Under the pieces are notes generated by a model. The model was given only the letters and a program-made list of their open reading frames with translations. It ran no database searches and was not told the DNA's origin. A DNA stretch of 33,495 bases, taken from Clostridia bacterium. GTDB lineage: Bacteria; Bacillota; Clostridia; Oscillospirales; CAG-272. A program made the translations under genes and the position numbers. Every line of letters begins with the position of its first letter. The stretch's first letter is position 1. This document shows positions 21,979-30,544 of the stretch, piece by piece. The stretch is from positions 1-33,495 of the forward strand of contig JAFVSI010000025.1 of assembly GCA_017503865.1 (NCBI GenBank), given 5' to 3'.

Positions 21979-23622
21979 TTATTCTACCGAAATTATATAA
22001 TCGTAGATAGGCTGACCGCCCTTGATAAGAGTTACCTCTGTATCGGCAGAGATCTTCGACTTAATTATCGAGAGAACTCCCTCAGCCGCCTCCTCGCTTA
22101 TCTTTTCACCGTAGAAAACGGTTACGAAGGACGCGTCCTTCATTCTCTCAACGAGGTTCTCGATAACTTCCTCGTCGCTGTTTGCAACGCTTGCTATCTT
22201 GCCGTTTACAAGACCGAGTATCTGTCCCTCGCGGATCTTAACGCCATCGATCTTAGTTCCTCTTACCGAATAGGTAATGGAAATAGACGTAACAGCCGCC
22301 TTTGCTTCCTTCATTGCCTCGGCATTTTCCTCAGCACTCATACTCTCGTCAAAGACTATCATAGCCGAAATTCCCTCGGGAACACTGTTCGTAGGAATGA
22401 CCTCGACCTTCTTGTCCTTGATAAGCTCTGCCGCCTGGCAGGCAACGAGATAGATATTCTTATTGTTAGGAAGTACGAAAACCGTCTCAGCGGGGGTAAG
22501 ATTTACCGCATCGATAATATCCTGAGTCGAAGGATTCATCGTCTGTCCGCCGTAAATGATCTTGTCGACACCGAGATTCTTGAAGGTGTCCTTGATTCCG
22601 CTGCCCATACAAACCGAAACGAAGCCGTACTTCTTCTCGGGAGCCGCAGTCTTAGGCATTTTGGGAGCCTCTGCCGCAGAAACGACCTTTTCGGAGTGCT
22701 GAAGCTTCATATTTTCGACCTTAAGTGTAGCAATAGCACCGTACTCAAGCACCTTTTCAATAACGAGACCGGGATTGTTCGTGTGAACGTGGAGCTTTAT
22801 CATAGTCTCATCGTCAACGAAAACAACGCTATCGCCGAGTGAGCAGATATACTCGTTCACCTCAGCGGCACTTCCCTCTCCCTTGTGTGCGTCGTCCTTA
22901 TCAACGATACACTCGGTACAGTAAGCAAACTTTATGTCCTCGGTCGAGAAAGACTCGAAAGTTGCCTCTCTCGGTCCGTCGCTCTCACCCGCGTCCTCAT
23001 TTTCTGCCTCAACGGGCTCGCCGCGAAGCGAGGAAAGCATACCGAGAAGAGCTGTGCAGAAGCCGTATCCGCCCGCGTCGACCACGTTTACTTCCTTAAG
23101 AACGGGAAGCATATCGGGTGTCTTTGCAAGAGCGTCCTCACTCTCCTTATACATAACCTCAAAAAGACCGAGCACGTCACCCTTATAGTCCTCGGCAACC
23201 TCGACAGCCTTATCAGACGTAAGTCTCATAACTGTAAGAATAGTTCCCTCGGTGGGCTTCATAACCGCCTTGTACGCCTCTTCTGTTCCCTTCTTGAATG
23301 CCTTTGCAAAATCGGGAGAGTCAGCACTCTCGAGTCCTGCGAGTGACTTTGCAACGCCTCTGAAGAAGAGCGACAAAATCGCACCCGAGTTTCCTCTTGC
23401 AGCACGAAGCACCATAGGAGCCATTTTCTCAGCACACTCTGCAAGTGTGCCGTCAAAGCCGCGAAGAGCTCTCACTGCGGTAAGTGTGAGCGTCATATTT
23501 ATTCCCGTATCTCCGTCGGGCACGGGAAAGACGTTCATATTGTTTATTGCCGTTTTGTTGTTATCGAGCGCATTTGCCGCCGATATGAGCATTTCGGCAA
23601 ACTTTTTTCCGTTTATTGTCAT
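21979..23622 (-). CDS. fakA: Fatty acid kinase catalytic subunit (DAK2 domain)
   Basis: A 547-residue FakA/YloV protein. The N-terminal DhaK-L-like kinase domain (to ~200) has NVFPVPDGDTGINM with metal-binding D36 and D38, and RGARGNSGAILSLFFRG. A middle domain (~230-310: FAYCTECIVD, LGDSVVFVDD, IKLHVHTNNPG) and a C-terminal DegV-like domain (~330-547, ending LIKGGQPIYDYIISVE) follow. It phosphorylates fatty acids held by FakB, giving acyl-phosphate for PlsX/PlsY. fakB lies 27 bases upstream on the same strand, so kinase and carrier are co-expressed. GGAG is 8 bases before the ATG. Confidence 0.93.
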   Translation of the reverse strand: MTINGKKFAEMLISAANALDNNKTAINNMNVFPVPDGDTGINMTLTLTAVRALRGFDGTLAECAEKMAPMVLRAARGNSGAILSLFFRGVAKSLAGLESADSPDFAKAFKKGTEEAYKAVMKPTEGTILTVMRLTSDKAVEVAEDYKGDVLGLFEVMYKESEDALAKTPDMLPVLKEVNVVDAGGYGFCTALLGMLSSLRGEPVEAENEDAGESDGPREATFESFSTEDIKFAYCTECIVDKDDAHKGEGSAAEVNEYICSLGDSVVFVDDETMIKLHVHTNNPGLVIEKVLEYGAIATLKVENMKLQHSEKVVSAAEAPKMPKTAAPEKKYGFVSVCMGSGIKDTFKNLGVDKIIYGGQTMNPSTQDIIDAVNLTPAETVFVLPNNKNIYLVACQAAELIKDKKVEVIPTNSVPEGISAMIVFDESMSAEENAEAMKEAKAAVTSISITYSVRGTKIDGVKIREGQILGLVNGKIASVANSDEEVIENLVERMKDASFVTVFYGEKISEEAAEGVLSIIKSKISADTEVTLIKGGQPIYDYIISVE

Positions 23623-23649
23623 CTGAAAATCTCCAATATACTAAAATAA

Positions 23650-24513
23650 TTATCGATTTGTTCCGATAAAGAACAGTGCAAGTGTGCCGGGACCGGAATG
23701 TGCTCCGATAACGGGACCAATGTATGAAATTATTACGTCCTTTACAGAAAGCTCACTCTTGACCTTTTCTGCAAGGTACTCGGCGTCCTCAATGCAGTCG
23801 CCGTGACTTATGAACATTGTCTGTCCTGCCGCGTCGATTGCAGTTTTCTTTACCTCTTCGAAGAGTGCGTTTATTGCGTTCTTACGTCCTCTTGCAGTTG
23901 TGACCTTAATGAGATGTCCCTCATCGTCAACGTGCATAACGGGCTTTATGTTAAGCATAGTACCTACAAGAGCGGTAGCCGCACTTACTCTTCCGCCTCT
24001 CTTGAGGAAGAAGAGGTCGTTTACGGTAAACCAGTGAGCAAGCTTCAGCTTGTTGTCCTCGACAAAGTCGCGGACCTCCTCTATTGTCTTGCCCTCTTTC
24101 TGCATATTAGCGGCATACCAAACGAGAAGTCCCTGCCCCATTGAAGCGGCAAGAGTATCTACCGTATATATTTTTCTGTCGGGATACTTTTCGGAAAGCT
24201 CCTGTGCTCCTAAAAAGCCTGCGTTGTAGGTAGAGCTGAGCCCCGAAGAAAATCCAAGATAAAGCACGTCGTGTCCTGCCGCTACCTCGGGCTCTACCTC
24301 GGAGATAAAACGCTCCATAGAGATTGCCGACGTGGTTACCATTTTACCCGAGCGGAGAAGCTCGTAGAACTGCTTTTCGTCCATAGCATCGTTCTTTTTA
24401 GCACCCTCGCCCTCTATTATAAATTCAAGCTTTATAACCTTAACTCCAAGCTCCTCTGCAAGAGACACGGGAAGATCGCAAGAGGAGTCGGTAATAATCA
24501 AGTAATCGTTCAT
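23650..24513 (-). CDS. fakB: DegV-family fatty-acid-binding protein
   Basis: A 287-residue DegV protein with ITDSSCDLP at the N-terminus, TTSAISMERFISEVEP, the LGFSSGLSSTYNAG loop, and FFLKRGGRVSAATALVG...MLNIKPVMHVDDEGHL, all FakB hallmarks for cradling a fatty acid. Next to fakA it should present exogenous fatty acid for phosphorylation. I start at the ATG at 24513, AAAGG being 10 bases before it; an in-frame TTG at 24531 adds six residues but has no ribosome site. The promoter and dyad at 24545-24586 drive fakB-fakA. Confidence 0.92.
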   Translation of the reverse strand: MNDYLIITDSSCDLPVSLAEELGVKVIKLEFIIEGEGAKKNDAMDEKQFYELLRSGKMVTTSAISMERFISEVEPEVAAGHDVLYLGFSSGLSSTYNAGFLGAQELSEKYPDRKIYTVDTLAASMGQGLLVWYAANMQKEGKTIEEVRDFVEDNKLKLAHWFTVNDLFFLKRGGRVSAATALVGTMLNIKPVMHVDDEGHLIKVTTARGRKNAINALFEEVKKTAIDAAGQTMFISHGDCIEDAEYLAEKVKSELSVKDVIISYIGPVIGAHSGPGTLALFFIGTNR

Positions 24514-24544
24514 ATTTAAAATACCTTTCAAAACTTTTTGATGT

Positions 24545-24586
24545 AGTATCGAATACTATTATACATACCGATACTGATTTTGTCAA
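24545..24586 (-). promoter_or_regulatory. fakBA promoter with flanking dyad
   Basis: On the minus strand a perfect TTGACA (24581-24586), 17 bases, perfect TATAAT (24558-24563). The inverted repeat AGTATCG (24545-24551) / CGATACT (24569-24575) brackets the -10, and the inner half also forms AGTAT/ATACT around 24545-24557. This is a repressor-type arrangement; the MarR protein encoded nearby is one candidate, not proven. Confidence 0.65.
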
Positions 24587-24608
24587 TAAAAACAACAAGA
24601 AAAGTAAA

Positions 24609-26369
24609 TTACTTTACCAAATGTCTCTTGATCTTTCTCGAAGTAGTCTTTTCAAACTCTGTCTTGCGTATCTCAACAGCCTTTACCTGCTTGTAGGTAG
24701 GCAATTTTCTATTGAGAGAAGCGATTTCGTTTTCAATTGCTCTCTGCACCGTTTCGTCGTTGACCTTTTCGTCAAACTTTGTATAGTCGGGATAAACTAT
24801 AGCGGTAAGAACTACCTTGTCGGTGATCTTTTCGGCACGGCCGACAACTACGCTCTCAGCGACAAGCTCGAGGTTTGAGAGATACTCCTCGATTTCCTCG
24901 GGGAATACGTTTTTACCGTTTTCAAGAACGATAACGCTCTTAAGACGTCCCGTGATAAAGAGGTATCCGTCGGAATCGAGATAACCAACGTCACCCGTGC
25001 GGAACCAACCGTCCTCGCAGAATACGTCTGCATTTGCCTCGTCGTTGTCAAAGTAGCCAAGCATTACGTTCTCACCCTTGACCTGAATTTCGCCCTCAAC
25101 GTAGCCAAAATCATTCTTAGCCTCGCCCGCTATTCTTACCTGACAGCAAGGAACAGAGGGACCAACCGAGCCGTATTTTCTTGCGTGGTAGGGGTTTACA
25201 CAAACGAGAGGAGCACACTCGGTGATACCGAAGCCCTCGCAGATGGTGATACCGAGAGTCTCGAAGAACTCGACCATCTTAGGATTGAGTGCAGCACCGC
25301 CGCAGATCATCTTCTTAAGATTGCCGCCGAAGGTGTTGTGTACCTCTGCCATTATCTCTCTACGCTTATCTATACCGATGGTCGAAAGTGCCTTAGACGC
25401 ACCAAGACCTATCTTTAAGAGCTTATCTCTTCCCGTCTTCTTAGCCTCAGCCCAAATCTTCTTATACATCGTATAAACGAAGAGAGGAACGAGAACGAGT
25501 CCTGTGGGCTTGAAAATCTGGAAATTTTTAAGAAGGTGAGTAAGCGAGTCATTTATACATACGTGCATACCGTAAAGGAATGCCGCGAGCATACAAGCAA
25601 GCTCGTAGGTATGATGTATGGGAAGCACCGATACGATAGTATCCTCGGGAGTAAAGTCAACTGTTGCCGCCGCAGAGTTAACTACCGCAAAGATATTCTT
25701 CTGGCTGAGCATAACAGCCTTGCTCGAGCCCGTTGTTCCCGAGGTAAAGAGAAGCTCTGCAAGCTTTTCCTTGTCCTTAACGGGAGGATAGCTGTATCCG
25801 TTCTCTATCTCGGATACTCCTACCTCAAGGAGCTTATCGAAAGAGACTGTGTAGTTATCTTCCTTTGCGTCCTCGGCTAACGTCATAGGAATAAAATATT
25901 TGAGAGACTTGTGATTACCCTTTGCAGCCTCAAATGCCTCGTTGAACTTTTCGGAATAAACTATTGCGTCAGCGTCAACCCACGCGAGAAAATCGAGGAT
26001 AACGCTTGTCTCAAGCTCCTTGTCCATAGGTATAACAACGCAGCCTGCCGCAAGAGCACCGATATATGCGGAGAGCCACTGATAAGAGGTCTCACCGATA
26101 ACGGCAACCTTCTTTCCCGCAATTCCCATAGCGGTAACTCCTGCCGCGACCTTTTTGATGTTTGCTCCAAGCTCACCGTAGGTCATATCGTGGAGCTTTC
26201 TCTTCTTATCAAAATAGGAGAGTGCTACTCTGTCGCCGTGCTTTTCAATGATTCGGCAGAAATCCACAACGTCACGTGTTCTCTCGTATCTTCTTTCGGT
26301 CTTGGGCTTATAGTGAACCTTCGCTAAAGCCGCCTTTTTAGAATTATTGCTAAAATCAAATATACTCAT
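24609..26369 (-). CDS. AMP-dependent acyl-CoA synthetase/ligase
   Basis: A 586-residue adenylate-forming enzyme close to long-chain acyl-CoA synthetases (FadD/FAA type). LLFTSGTTGSSKAVM (207-221) is the P-loop. GFGITECAPLV is the A5 motif, WFRTGDVGYLDSDGYLFITGR is the A7-A8 hinge, and KTTSRKIKRH near the end holds the A10 lysine. It activates a fatty acid with ATP and loads CoA (or a related acceptor). I prefer the ATG at 26369; an in-frame TTG at 26381 overlaps the MarR stop. The gene follows the MarR regulator with almost no gap, so the regulator likely senses acyl substrate or product. Confidence 0.87.
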   Translation of the reverse strand: MSIFDFSNNSKKAALAKVHYKPKTERRYERTRDVVDFCRIIEKHGDRVALSYFDKKRKLHDMTYGELGANIKKVAAGVTAMGIAGKKVAVIGETSYQWLSAYIGALAAGCVVIPMDKELETSVILDFLAWVDADAIVYSEKFNEAFEAAKGNHKSLKYFIPMTLAEDAKEDNYTVSFDKLLEVGVSEIENGYSYPPVKDKEKLAELLFTSGTTGSSKAVMLSQKNIFAVVNSAAATVDFTPEDTIVSVLPIHHTYELACMLAAFLYGMHVCINDSLTHLLKNFQIFKPTGLVLVPLFVYTMYKKIWAEAKKTGRDKLLKIGLGASKALSTIGIDKRREIMAEVHNTFGGNLKKMICGGAALNPKMVEFFETLGITICEGFGITECAPLVCVNPYHARKYGSVGPSVPCCQVRIAGEAKNDFGYVEGEIQVKGENVMLGYFDNDEANADVFCEDGWFRTGDVGYLDSDGYLFITGRLKSVIVLENGKNVFPEEIEEYLSNLELVAESVVVGRAEKITDKVVLTAIVYPDYTKFDEKVNDETVQRAIENEIASLNRKLPTYKQVKAVEIRKTEFEKTTSRKIKRHLVK

Positions 26370-26377
26370 TTTTCGTT

Positions 26378-26833
26378 TCAATTACCTTTCTTAAAAAATT
26401 CTTCCGAATCCTTGAGTCTTTTGTTTATTGCTTCAAACACAGTATAAAACTGCTCTATCTCCTCTCTCGGAATATCGAGATTGACATATTCTACAACGCC
26501 CTCTACAGTCTGGTTTATCTCCTCTGTCATCTTTCTTCCTGCCTCGGTTAGAAAGAATTTGCGGTTGTACGTTTTTTTAGAGGAATCGTCCTCTACATAG
26601 TTTTTGGCTATCAGCTCGCCCATTATTCTCGTTGTCTGTGCCTTGTCGATTCCGCAGGTGTCGGATATCTCACTCTTAGTCAAACCGTCACGGCTTTCGT
26701 AAAGCTTACGCAAGCAAACGGTATGAGTGCTTGAAAGACCGTAATTCGACATATATCGGCTCTTTAGACGGTAAAGCGATTTGGTAGCGTTTGAAAGCAT
26801 CTGTGCGAAGCGCTCAAAGCTGTCTCCCACCAA
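26378..26833 (-). CDS. MarR-family transcriptional regulator
   Basis: A 151-residue winged-helix regulator: YGLSSTHTVCLRKLYESRDGLTKSEISDTCGIDKAQTTRIMGELIAKNYV is the MarR DNA-binding core, and RKFFLTEAGRKMTEEI is the wing and following helix. It precedes the acyl-CoA synthetase gene in one transcript and sits opposite plsY, so control of lipid genes (FabT-like role) is a reasonable inference. The start is TTG at 26833, with GGGGGAG 8 bases upstream; the GTG at 26830 is equally possible. The promoter at 26903-26931 is full consensus. Confidence 0.87.
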   Translation of the reverse strand: MVGDSFERFAQMLSNATKSLYRLKSRYMSNYGLSSTHTVCLRKLYESRDGLTKSEISDTCGIDKAQTTRIMGELIAKNYVEDDSSKKTYNRKFFLTEAGRKMTEEINQTVEGVVEYVNLDIPREEIEQFYTVFEAINKRLKDSEEFFKKGN

Positions 26834-26902
26834 TTCTGTATCTCCCCCTTTTCAAGTATTTTCCAAAGGCTAAGTCGATAATTTTCGACGTATACTTGTG
26901 CC

Positions 26903-26931
26903 ATTATACCATACTTTTGTTGAGTTGTCAA
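26903..26931 (-). promoter_or_regulatory. Consensus promoter for marR-acyl-CoA synthetase
   Basis: On the minus strand TTGACA (26926-26931), exactly 17 bases, TATAAT (26903-26908); both boxes are perfect. AAGTAT occurs twice about 20 bases apart across and after the -10. Confidence 0.82.
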
Positions 26932-27047
26932 TATTTTCTTGTCTTTTTATATTTATATACGAGAAAAACCGCATAAATACACCTTCAAATTTTGCAAACG
27001 AAGTTTCTACCTTTAGGTAATTTATTTATCATTACTAAAAAAAGATA

Positions 27048-27076
27048 TTGCTTATTTAAAAAAAGTATGTTATAAT
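27048..27076 (+). promoter_or_regulatory. Promoter for plsY
   Basis: TTGCTT (27048-27053), 17 bases, TATAAT (27071-27076), 29 bases before the plsY ATG. A small palindrome TACCT/AGGTA lies about 30 bases upstream of the -35. Confidence 0.7.
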
Positions 27077-27105
27077 TCTTAAGACATAAAAATTTGGAGG
27101 AAACA

Positions 27106-27804
27106 ATGTTGGCTGATTTCTTTAATCACGATTTTTTTAACGTAGGAATGTTCCGTCCGTTTGTAGGCGACAACGATACGCTTTTTTTCATAATCTGCGG
27201 TATAGTTTTGACCATAATTCCCTATCTTCTCGGCAGCATCAACTTTGCTATAATCATTTCGGGAAGAAGATTTCACGATGACGTAAGAGAGCACGGCAGC
27301 GGCAACGCAGGAATGACCAATATGCTCCGTACCTACGGCAAGCGTGCGGCAGGGCTCACCCTTCTCGGTGACGCACTCAAAGCGGTGCTTGCGGCAATAG
27401 TAGGTTACTATATGATGGGTATGTACGGTGCTTACATAGCGGGATTTTTCTGTGTTCTCGGTCACACCTTCCCTATATTCCATAAGTTCAAGGGCGGCAA
27501 GGGCGTAGTTACTACAGCGGCATCGATGCTTATGTGTAATCCTATCGTGTTCCTTATAATTTTGGCTCTTTTCGTAACTATCGTTGCCATCTGGCGTTTC
27601 ATTTCGCTCGGCTCAATAATGTGTGCCCTTCTCTACCCCTTCATACTCAGCGGAGTTGATATGGTCCTTCTCGGTCACCCGAGCGGACTTTACATAATCT
27701 TTGCACTCCTCACCTCAGTTCTCGTTATCGTCAAGCATAAGGACAATATCAAGAGACTCCTTGAGGGCAAGGAAAACAAGCTTTCTTTTAAAAAACAATC
27801 TTAA
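27106..27804 (+). CDS. plsY: Acyl-phosphate:glycerol-3-phosphate acyltransferase
   Basis: A 232-residue multi-pass membrane protein with the three PlsY signatures: LLGSINFA (41-48) then GSGNAGMTNMLRTYG (64-78), GHTFPIFHKFKGGKGV (119-134), and the later hydrophobic core. It transfers the acyl group of acyl-phosphate to glycerol 3-phosphate, the first committed step of phospholipid synthesis. FakAB, encoded on the other strand 3.5 kb away, makes acyl-phosphate. GGAGG lies 5 bases before the ATG at 27106. The in-frame TTG at 27094 overlaps the ribosome site. The N-terminus is ~20 residues longer than common PlsY. It leads an operon with the two following genes. Confidence 0.94.
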   Translation: MLADFFNHDFFNVGMFRPFVGDNDTLFFIICGIVLTIIPYLLGSINFAIIISGRRFHDDVREHGSGNAGMTNMLRTYGKRAAGLTLLGDALKAVLAAIVGYYMMGMYGAYIAGFFCVLGHTFPIFHKFKGGKGVVTTAASMLMCNPIVFLIILALFVTIVAIWRFISLGSIMCALLYPFILSGVDMVLLGHPSGLYIIFALLTSVLVIVKHKDNIKRLLEGKENKLSFKKQS

Positions 27805-27818
27805 CGGAAGAATAAAAA

Positions 27819-29006
27819 ATGAAAATTGATATAACAAAGCTTTCTCCCGACGAGGCTCTGGCAAAGGTCTTATCCCTCGTCTCAGAGAAAAGCATACTCA
27901 AAAAGGCAGTCTTTTCAAAGCCCCGCGACAAGAGTGTTGTCCGTATGGTAGCCACTCTTCGCATAATCGGCAAGAAAGAGATGCTTCAAGCGGAATACTT
28001 TATGAGTGACAATAAGGCGATACATAAAAATATCGCCTTTTTTGAGCTTTACGATGCCCTTCTCACAATAATTCCCGAATTTAATCAGGTGAATATAATG
28101 ACAACTGCGGGTGACTGCGAGCTGCGTCGCTCAAAGTCGGGAAAATCAACTCTTATCGGCACAAACAAGCTCCTCGCGGCTATAAGCGACGAAACTGAAA
28201 AGGTCGCCCTTAGCGGAAACGACAGAAAAAAGGAGCGAATTCTTAAGGGCGACGAGCCCTTCCTCGTGCTTCTCGGCGTTTCCGATGAAAACGGCAGAAT
28301 TTACGATAAAAAGCGTTCAAAGTTCAATCAAATAAACAGATTTCTCGAGATGATACGCGACGTCGAGGATAGCCTTCCTGCCGACGAGATAAACATCTGC
28401 GACCTATGCTGCGGCAAGAGCTATCTTTCCTTTGCCGCCTACCACTATTTTAGAAACGTCAAGGGTATGAGTGTCAAAATGTACGGAGCAGACCTTAAGA
28501 GCGACGTCATTGAGTACTGCTCGGACGTGGCAAAAAAGCTCGCCTTCGAGGGACTCCGTTTTGTTTGTACCGACATAAATAATTTCGAGCCCGAATGGGA
28601 AAACGGCAAGGGAGTTGACCTCGTGATATCGCTCCACGCATGCGACACGGCGACCGATATAGTTATCGAAAAGGCAATAGAATGGCACGCAAGGGTAATT
28701 CTCTCGACTCCGTGCTGTCACCACGAGCTAAATCACACCCTTAACTGCACCGCCCTTTCATTTATTGCAGATTACTCGATGCTAAAGCAGAAGCTTTGCG
28801 ACGCGGCGACCGACGCTCTCCGCCTAAAGCTTCTCGAGGCAAACGGATATACCGCTGATGCCCTCGAGCTTATCGATCCCGAGGAAACGCCAAAGAACAT
28901 TATGCTCCGTGCGGTAGCAAGAAAGAATTTCTCAAAAAATTCTCCCGCAGCAAAAAAAGCCGCCCTCGAATACGAAGCGGCAAAAAGCTTTTTGCTCGGT
29001 AAGTGA
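27819..29006 (+). CDS. SAM-dependent methyltransferase (Methyltransf_32-like)
   Basis: A 395-residue protein. The C-terminal half is a class I methyltransferase: KFNQINRFLEMI (~168-179) then motif I ICDLCCGKSYLSF (193-205), YGADLKSDVI (222-231), and DLVISLHACDTATD (267-280). STPCCHHELN (296-305) is the family's cysteine-histidine signature, also seen in RRNAD1/GSTCD-type proteins. The N-terminal ~165 residues (including ITTAGDCELRRSKSGKSTL-like strands) may bind RNA or substrate. The substrate is unknown; an RNA is plausible. It starts 14 bases after plsY and ends 12 bases before the Mur-ligase gene, so it is co-transcribed. Confidence 0.8.
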   Translation: MKIDITKLSPDEALAKVLSLVSEKSILKKAVFSKPRDKSVVRMVATLRIIGKKEMLQAEYFMSDNKAIHKNIAFFELYDALLTIIPEFNQVNIMTTAGDCELRRSKSGKSTLIGTNKLLAAISDETEKVALSGNDRKKERILKGDEPFLVLLGVSDENGRIYDKKRSKFNQINRFLEMIRDVEDSLPADEINICDLCCGKSYLSFAAYHYFRNVKGMSVKMYGADLKSDVIEYCSDVAKKLAFEGLRFVCTDINNFEPEWENGKGVDLVISLHACDTATDIVIEKAIEWHARVILSTPCCHHELNHTLNCTALSFIADYSMLKQKLCDAATDALRLKLLEANGYTADALELIDPEETPKNIMLRAVARKNFSKNSPAAKKAALEYEAAKSFLLGK

Positions 29007-29018
29007 AAGTAGGTAAAA

Positions 29019-30356
29019 ATGACTTTTCACAACGCCCAAAAATATATACTTACAGCACCGACAAAGACGAGTGCTACAGAGTCGCTTGAGAGAACGAGAT
29101 TTCTTTGCGAATGGCTCAACTCACCTCAAAGAAACCTCAAATACATACGCTTTGCGGGAAGTAACGGCAAGACGGTCTGCCAGACGATGCTCGCCTCTAT
29201 CCTTCACGAAAACGGCAACCGCGTGGGCAGCCTTCTTATGCCCGTACACGACAACCCGAGGGAAAACGTCATCATCGGCAAGGATATCCTCTCAATCGAT
29301 GAGCTTCAAAAATACGTCACAATAATTTTTGATGCCGTAAACGAGATAACCGAGCATATCGAAAAACTCCGTCAAAACGAGGAGACCGACTCCAGATTTT
29401 TCGACGGCTTTGCCGCCTCGCTCATTTCGGGCAAGGTCAGCATAAGACCGACAAAGAACGAGACTATCTTCCTCGTTGCCCTTCTTGCCTTTAAGGACAA
29501 GGGATGTGACATCTGCCTGATTGAGAGCGACCACAACGGTACAGACCCCTCAAAGATACTCACACCGCCCGAAACGGCTGTCATTTGCGGAACTATCCCG
29601 CCCGAAAACACAAAGGAGATTTCGAGGATTCGCTCGTACATTTCAAACGGCATCAAGGAAGTCATCAGTGCCCCGCAGGATATAGAGACAAGAAATATCA
29701 TTTCGTCAGCCTGTGCTAAGATAAGCTGCCGACTCTCAGTGCCCGTAAAATTCGATATAACGAGGCTGTCGCTCGGCGGCTCGGAGTTTTCTTACTCGGG
29801 CAAGAGCTATAGGCTCTCGATATGCGGAAAGTTCCAGATTCAGAACGCTGTAACCGCAATAGAGGTGGCAAATTCGCTGAGGCGTTCGCATTTGAATATA
29901 TCCGACGAGGCTATACAAAAGGGACTTACGTCGGTGTCTATCCCCACAAAATTCGAGACCGTCTCGGTCTCGCCCACGATAATCGTCGACAGCACTCACA
30001 AGGTCGAGGCGGTAGGCACTATGTGTGCAACTCTTGGGGATTTCAAGGAGCTTGTGGGTGAGAATCTCGCCCTGTGCATCTGCCCCGATACTCCCCTTAT
30101 TCTCGAATATCTTGCCGAGCTTAACGCACTCGGCTTTACCGTGTCCGAGCTTATTATCCCTGCGGGTGCGAAGCCCGATGCTCTTGACGGAATCGAGCCT
30201 GAGGTAAGCTGTCCCGTCACCGTTCTAAATACCCCGAAGCAAACGGCTAAAAGAATTATCGCCTCGGCAAACGAGGTAGGTCTCGTTCTCGTGACCGCCC
30301 CCTATATCCTTGCCGATAAGCTCCGTACCGAAATATACAGAATTTTGAGCTTTTAA
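29019..30356 (+). CDS. Mur ligase family protein, FolC-like
   Basis: A 445-residue ATP-dependent amide ligase. AGSNGKTVCQTMLASILHENG (P-loop, 46-66) and RVGSLLMPVHDNPRENVIIGKDI match folylpolyglutamate synthase/dihydrofolate synthase. IESDHNG replaces the more usual E-x-G-x-G-G-x-x-D-x-T stretch of FolC, and VDSTHKVEAV replaces the common DGAHNP motif, so the active site is diverged. It may add an amino acid to a folate-like or other acid substrate, but typical FolC function is uncertain. It lies 12 bases behind the methyltransferase in the plsY operon. Confidence 0.7.
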   Translation: MTFHNAQKYILTAPTKTSATESLERTRFLCEWLNSPQRNLKYIRFAGSNGKTVCQTMLASILHENGNRVGSLLMPVHDNPRENVIIGKDILSIDELQKYVTIIFDAVNEITEHIEKLRQNEETDSRFFDGFAASLISGKVSIRPTKNETIFLVALLAFKDKGCDICLIESDHNGTDPSKILTPPETAVICGTIPPENTKEISRIRSYISNGIKEVISAPQDIETRNIISSACAKISCRLSVPVKFDITRLSLGGSEFSYSGKSYRLSICGKFQIQNAVTAIEVANSLRRSHLNISDEAIQKGLTSVSIPTKFETVSVSPTIIVDSTHKVEAVGTMCATLGDFKELVGENLALCICPDTPLILEYLAELNALGFTVSELIIPAGAKPDALDGIEPEVSCPVTVLNTPKQTAKRIIASANEVGLVLVTAPYILADKLRTEIYRILSF

Positions 30357-30544
30357 GCGGGTGTTGTTTTATACGAGGAGAATAAATTTGTATTTATCGA
30401 GAAGTTAGGTCGTGTTAAGAGTGGCGGGAGCAAGCGAGGGCATCGCCCTACAAGCATTACGTCTTTATGCCCGTTGTAAAAGCGTAGCCCCCAAAAAAAC
30501 AAAACACAAACAAACTAACCGACCACAAAAAAGAGGTAAACATT
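30357..30544. other. Intergenic stretch with repeat-like sequence
   Basis: No gene is seen in these 188 bases. GGGCATCGCCC (30439-30449) is a small hairpin, and TACAA/TTGTA arms enclose CATTACGTCTTTATG. The reverse complement of CATTACGTCT recurs in the 33115-33259 repeat. The 3' end supplies the GAGGT ribosome site of the radical SAM gene. It may be a dispersed repeat; no promoter is clear. Confidence 0.35.
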
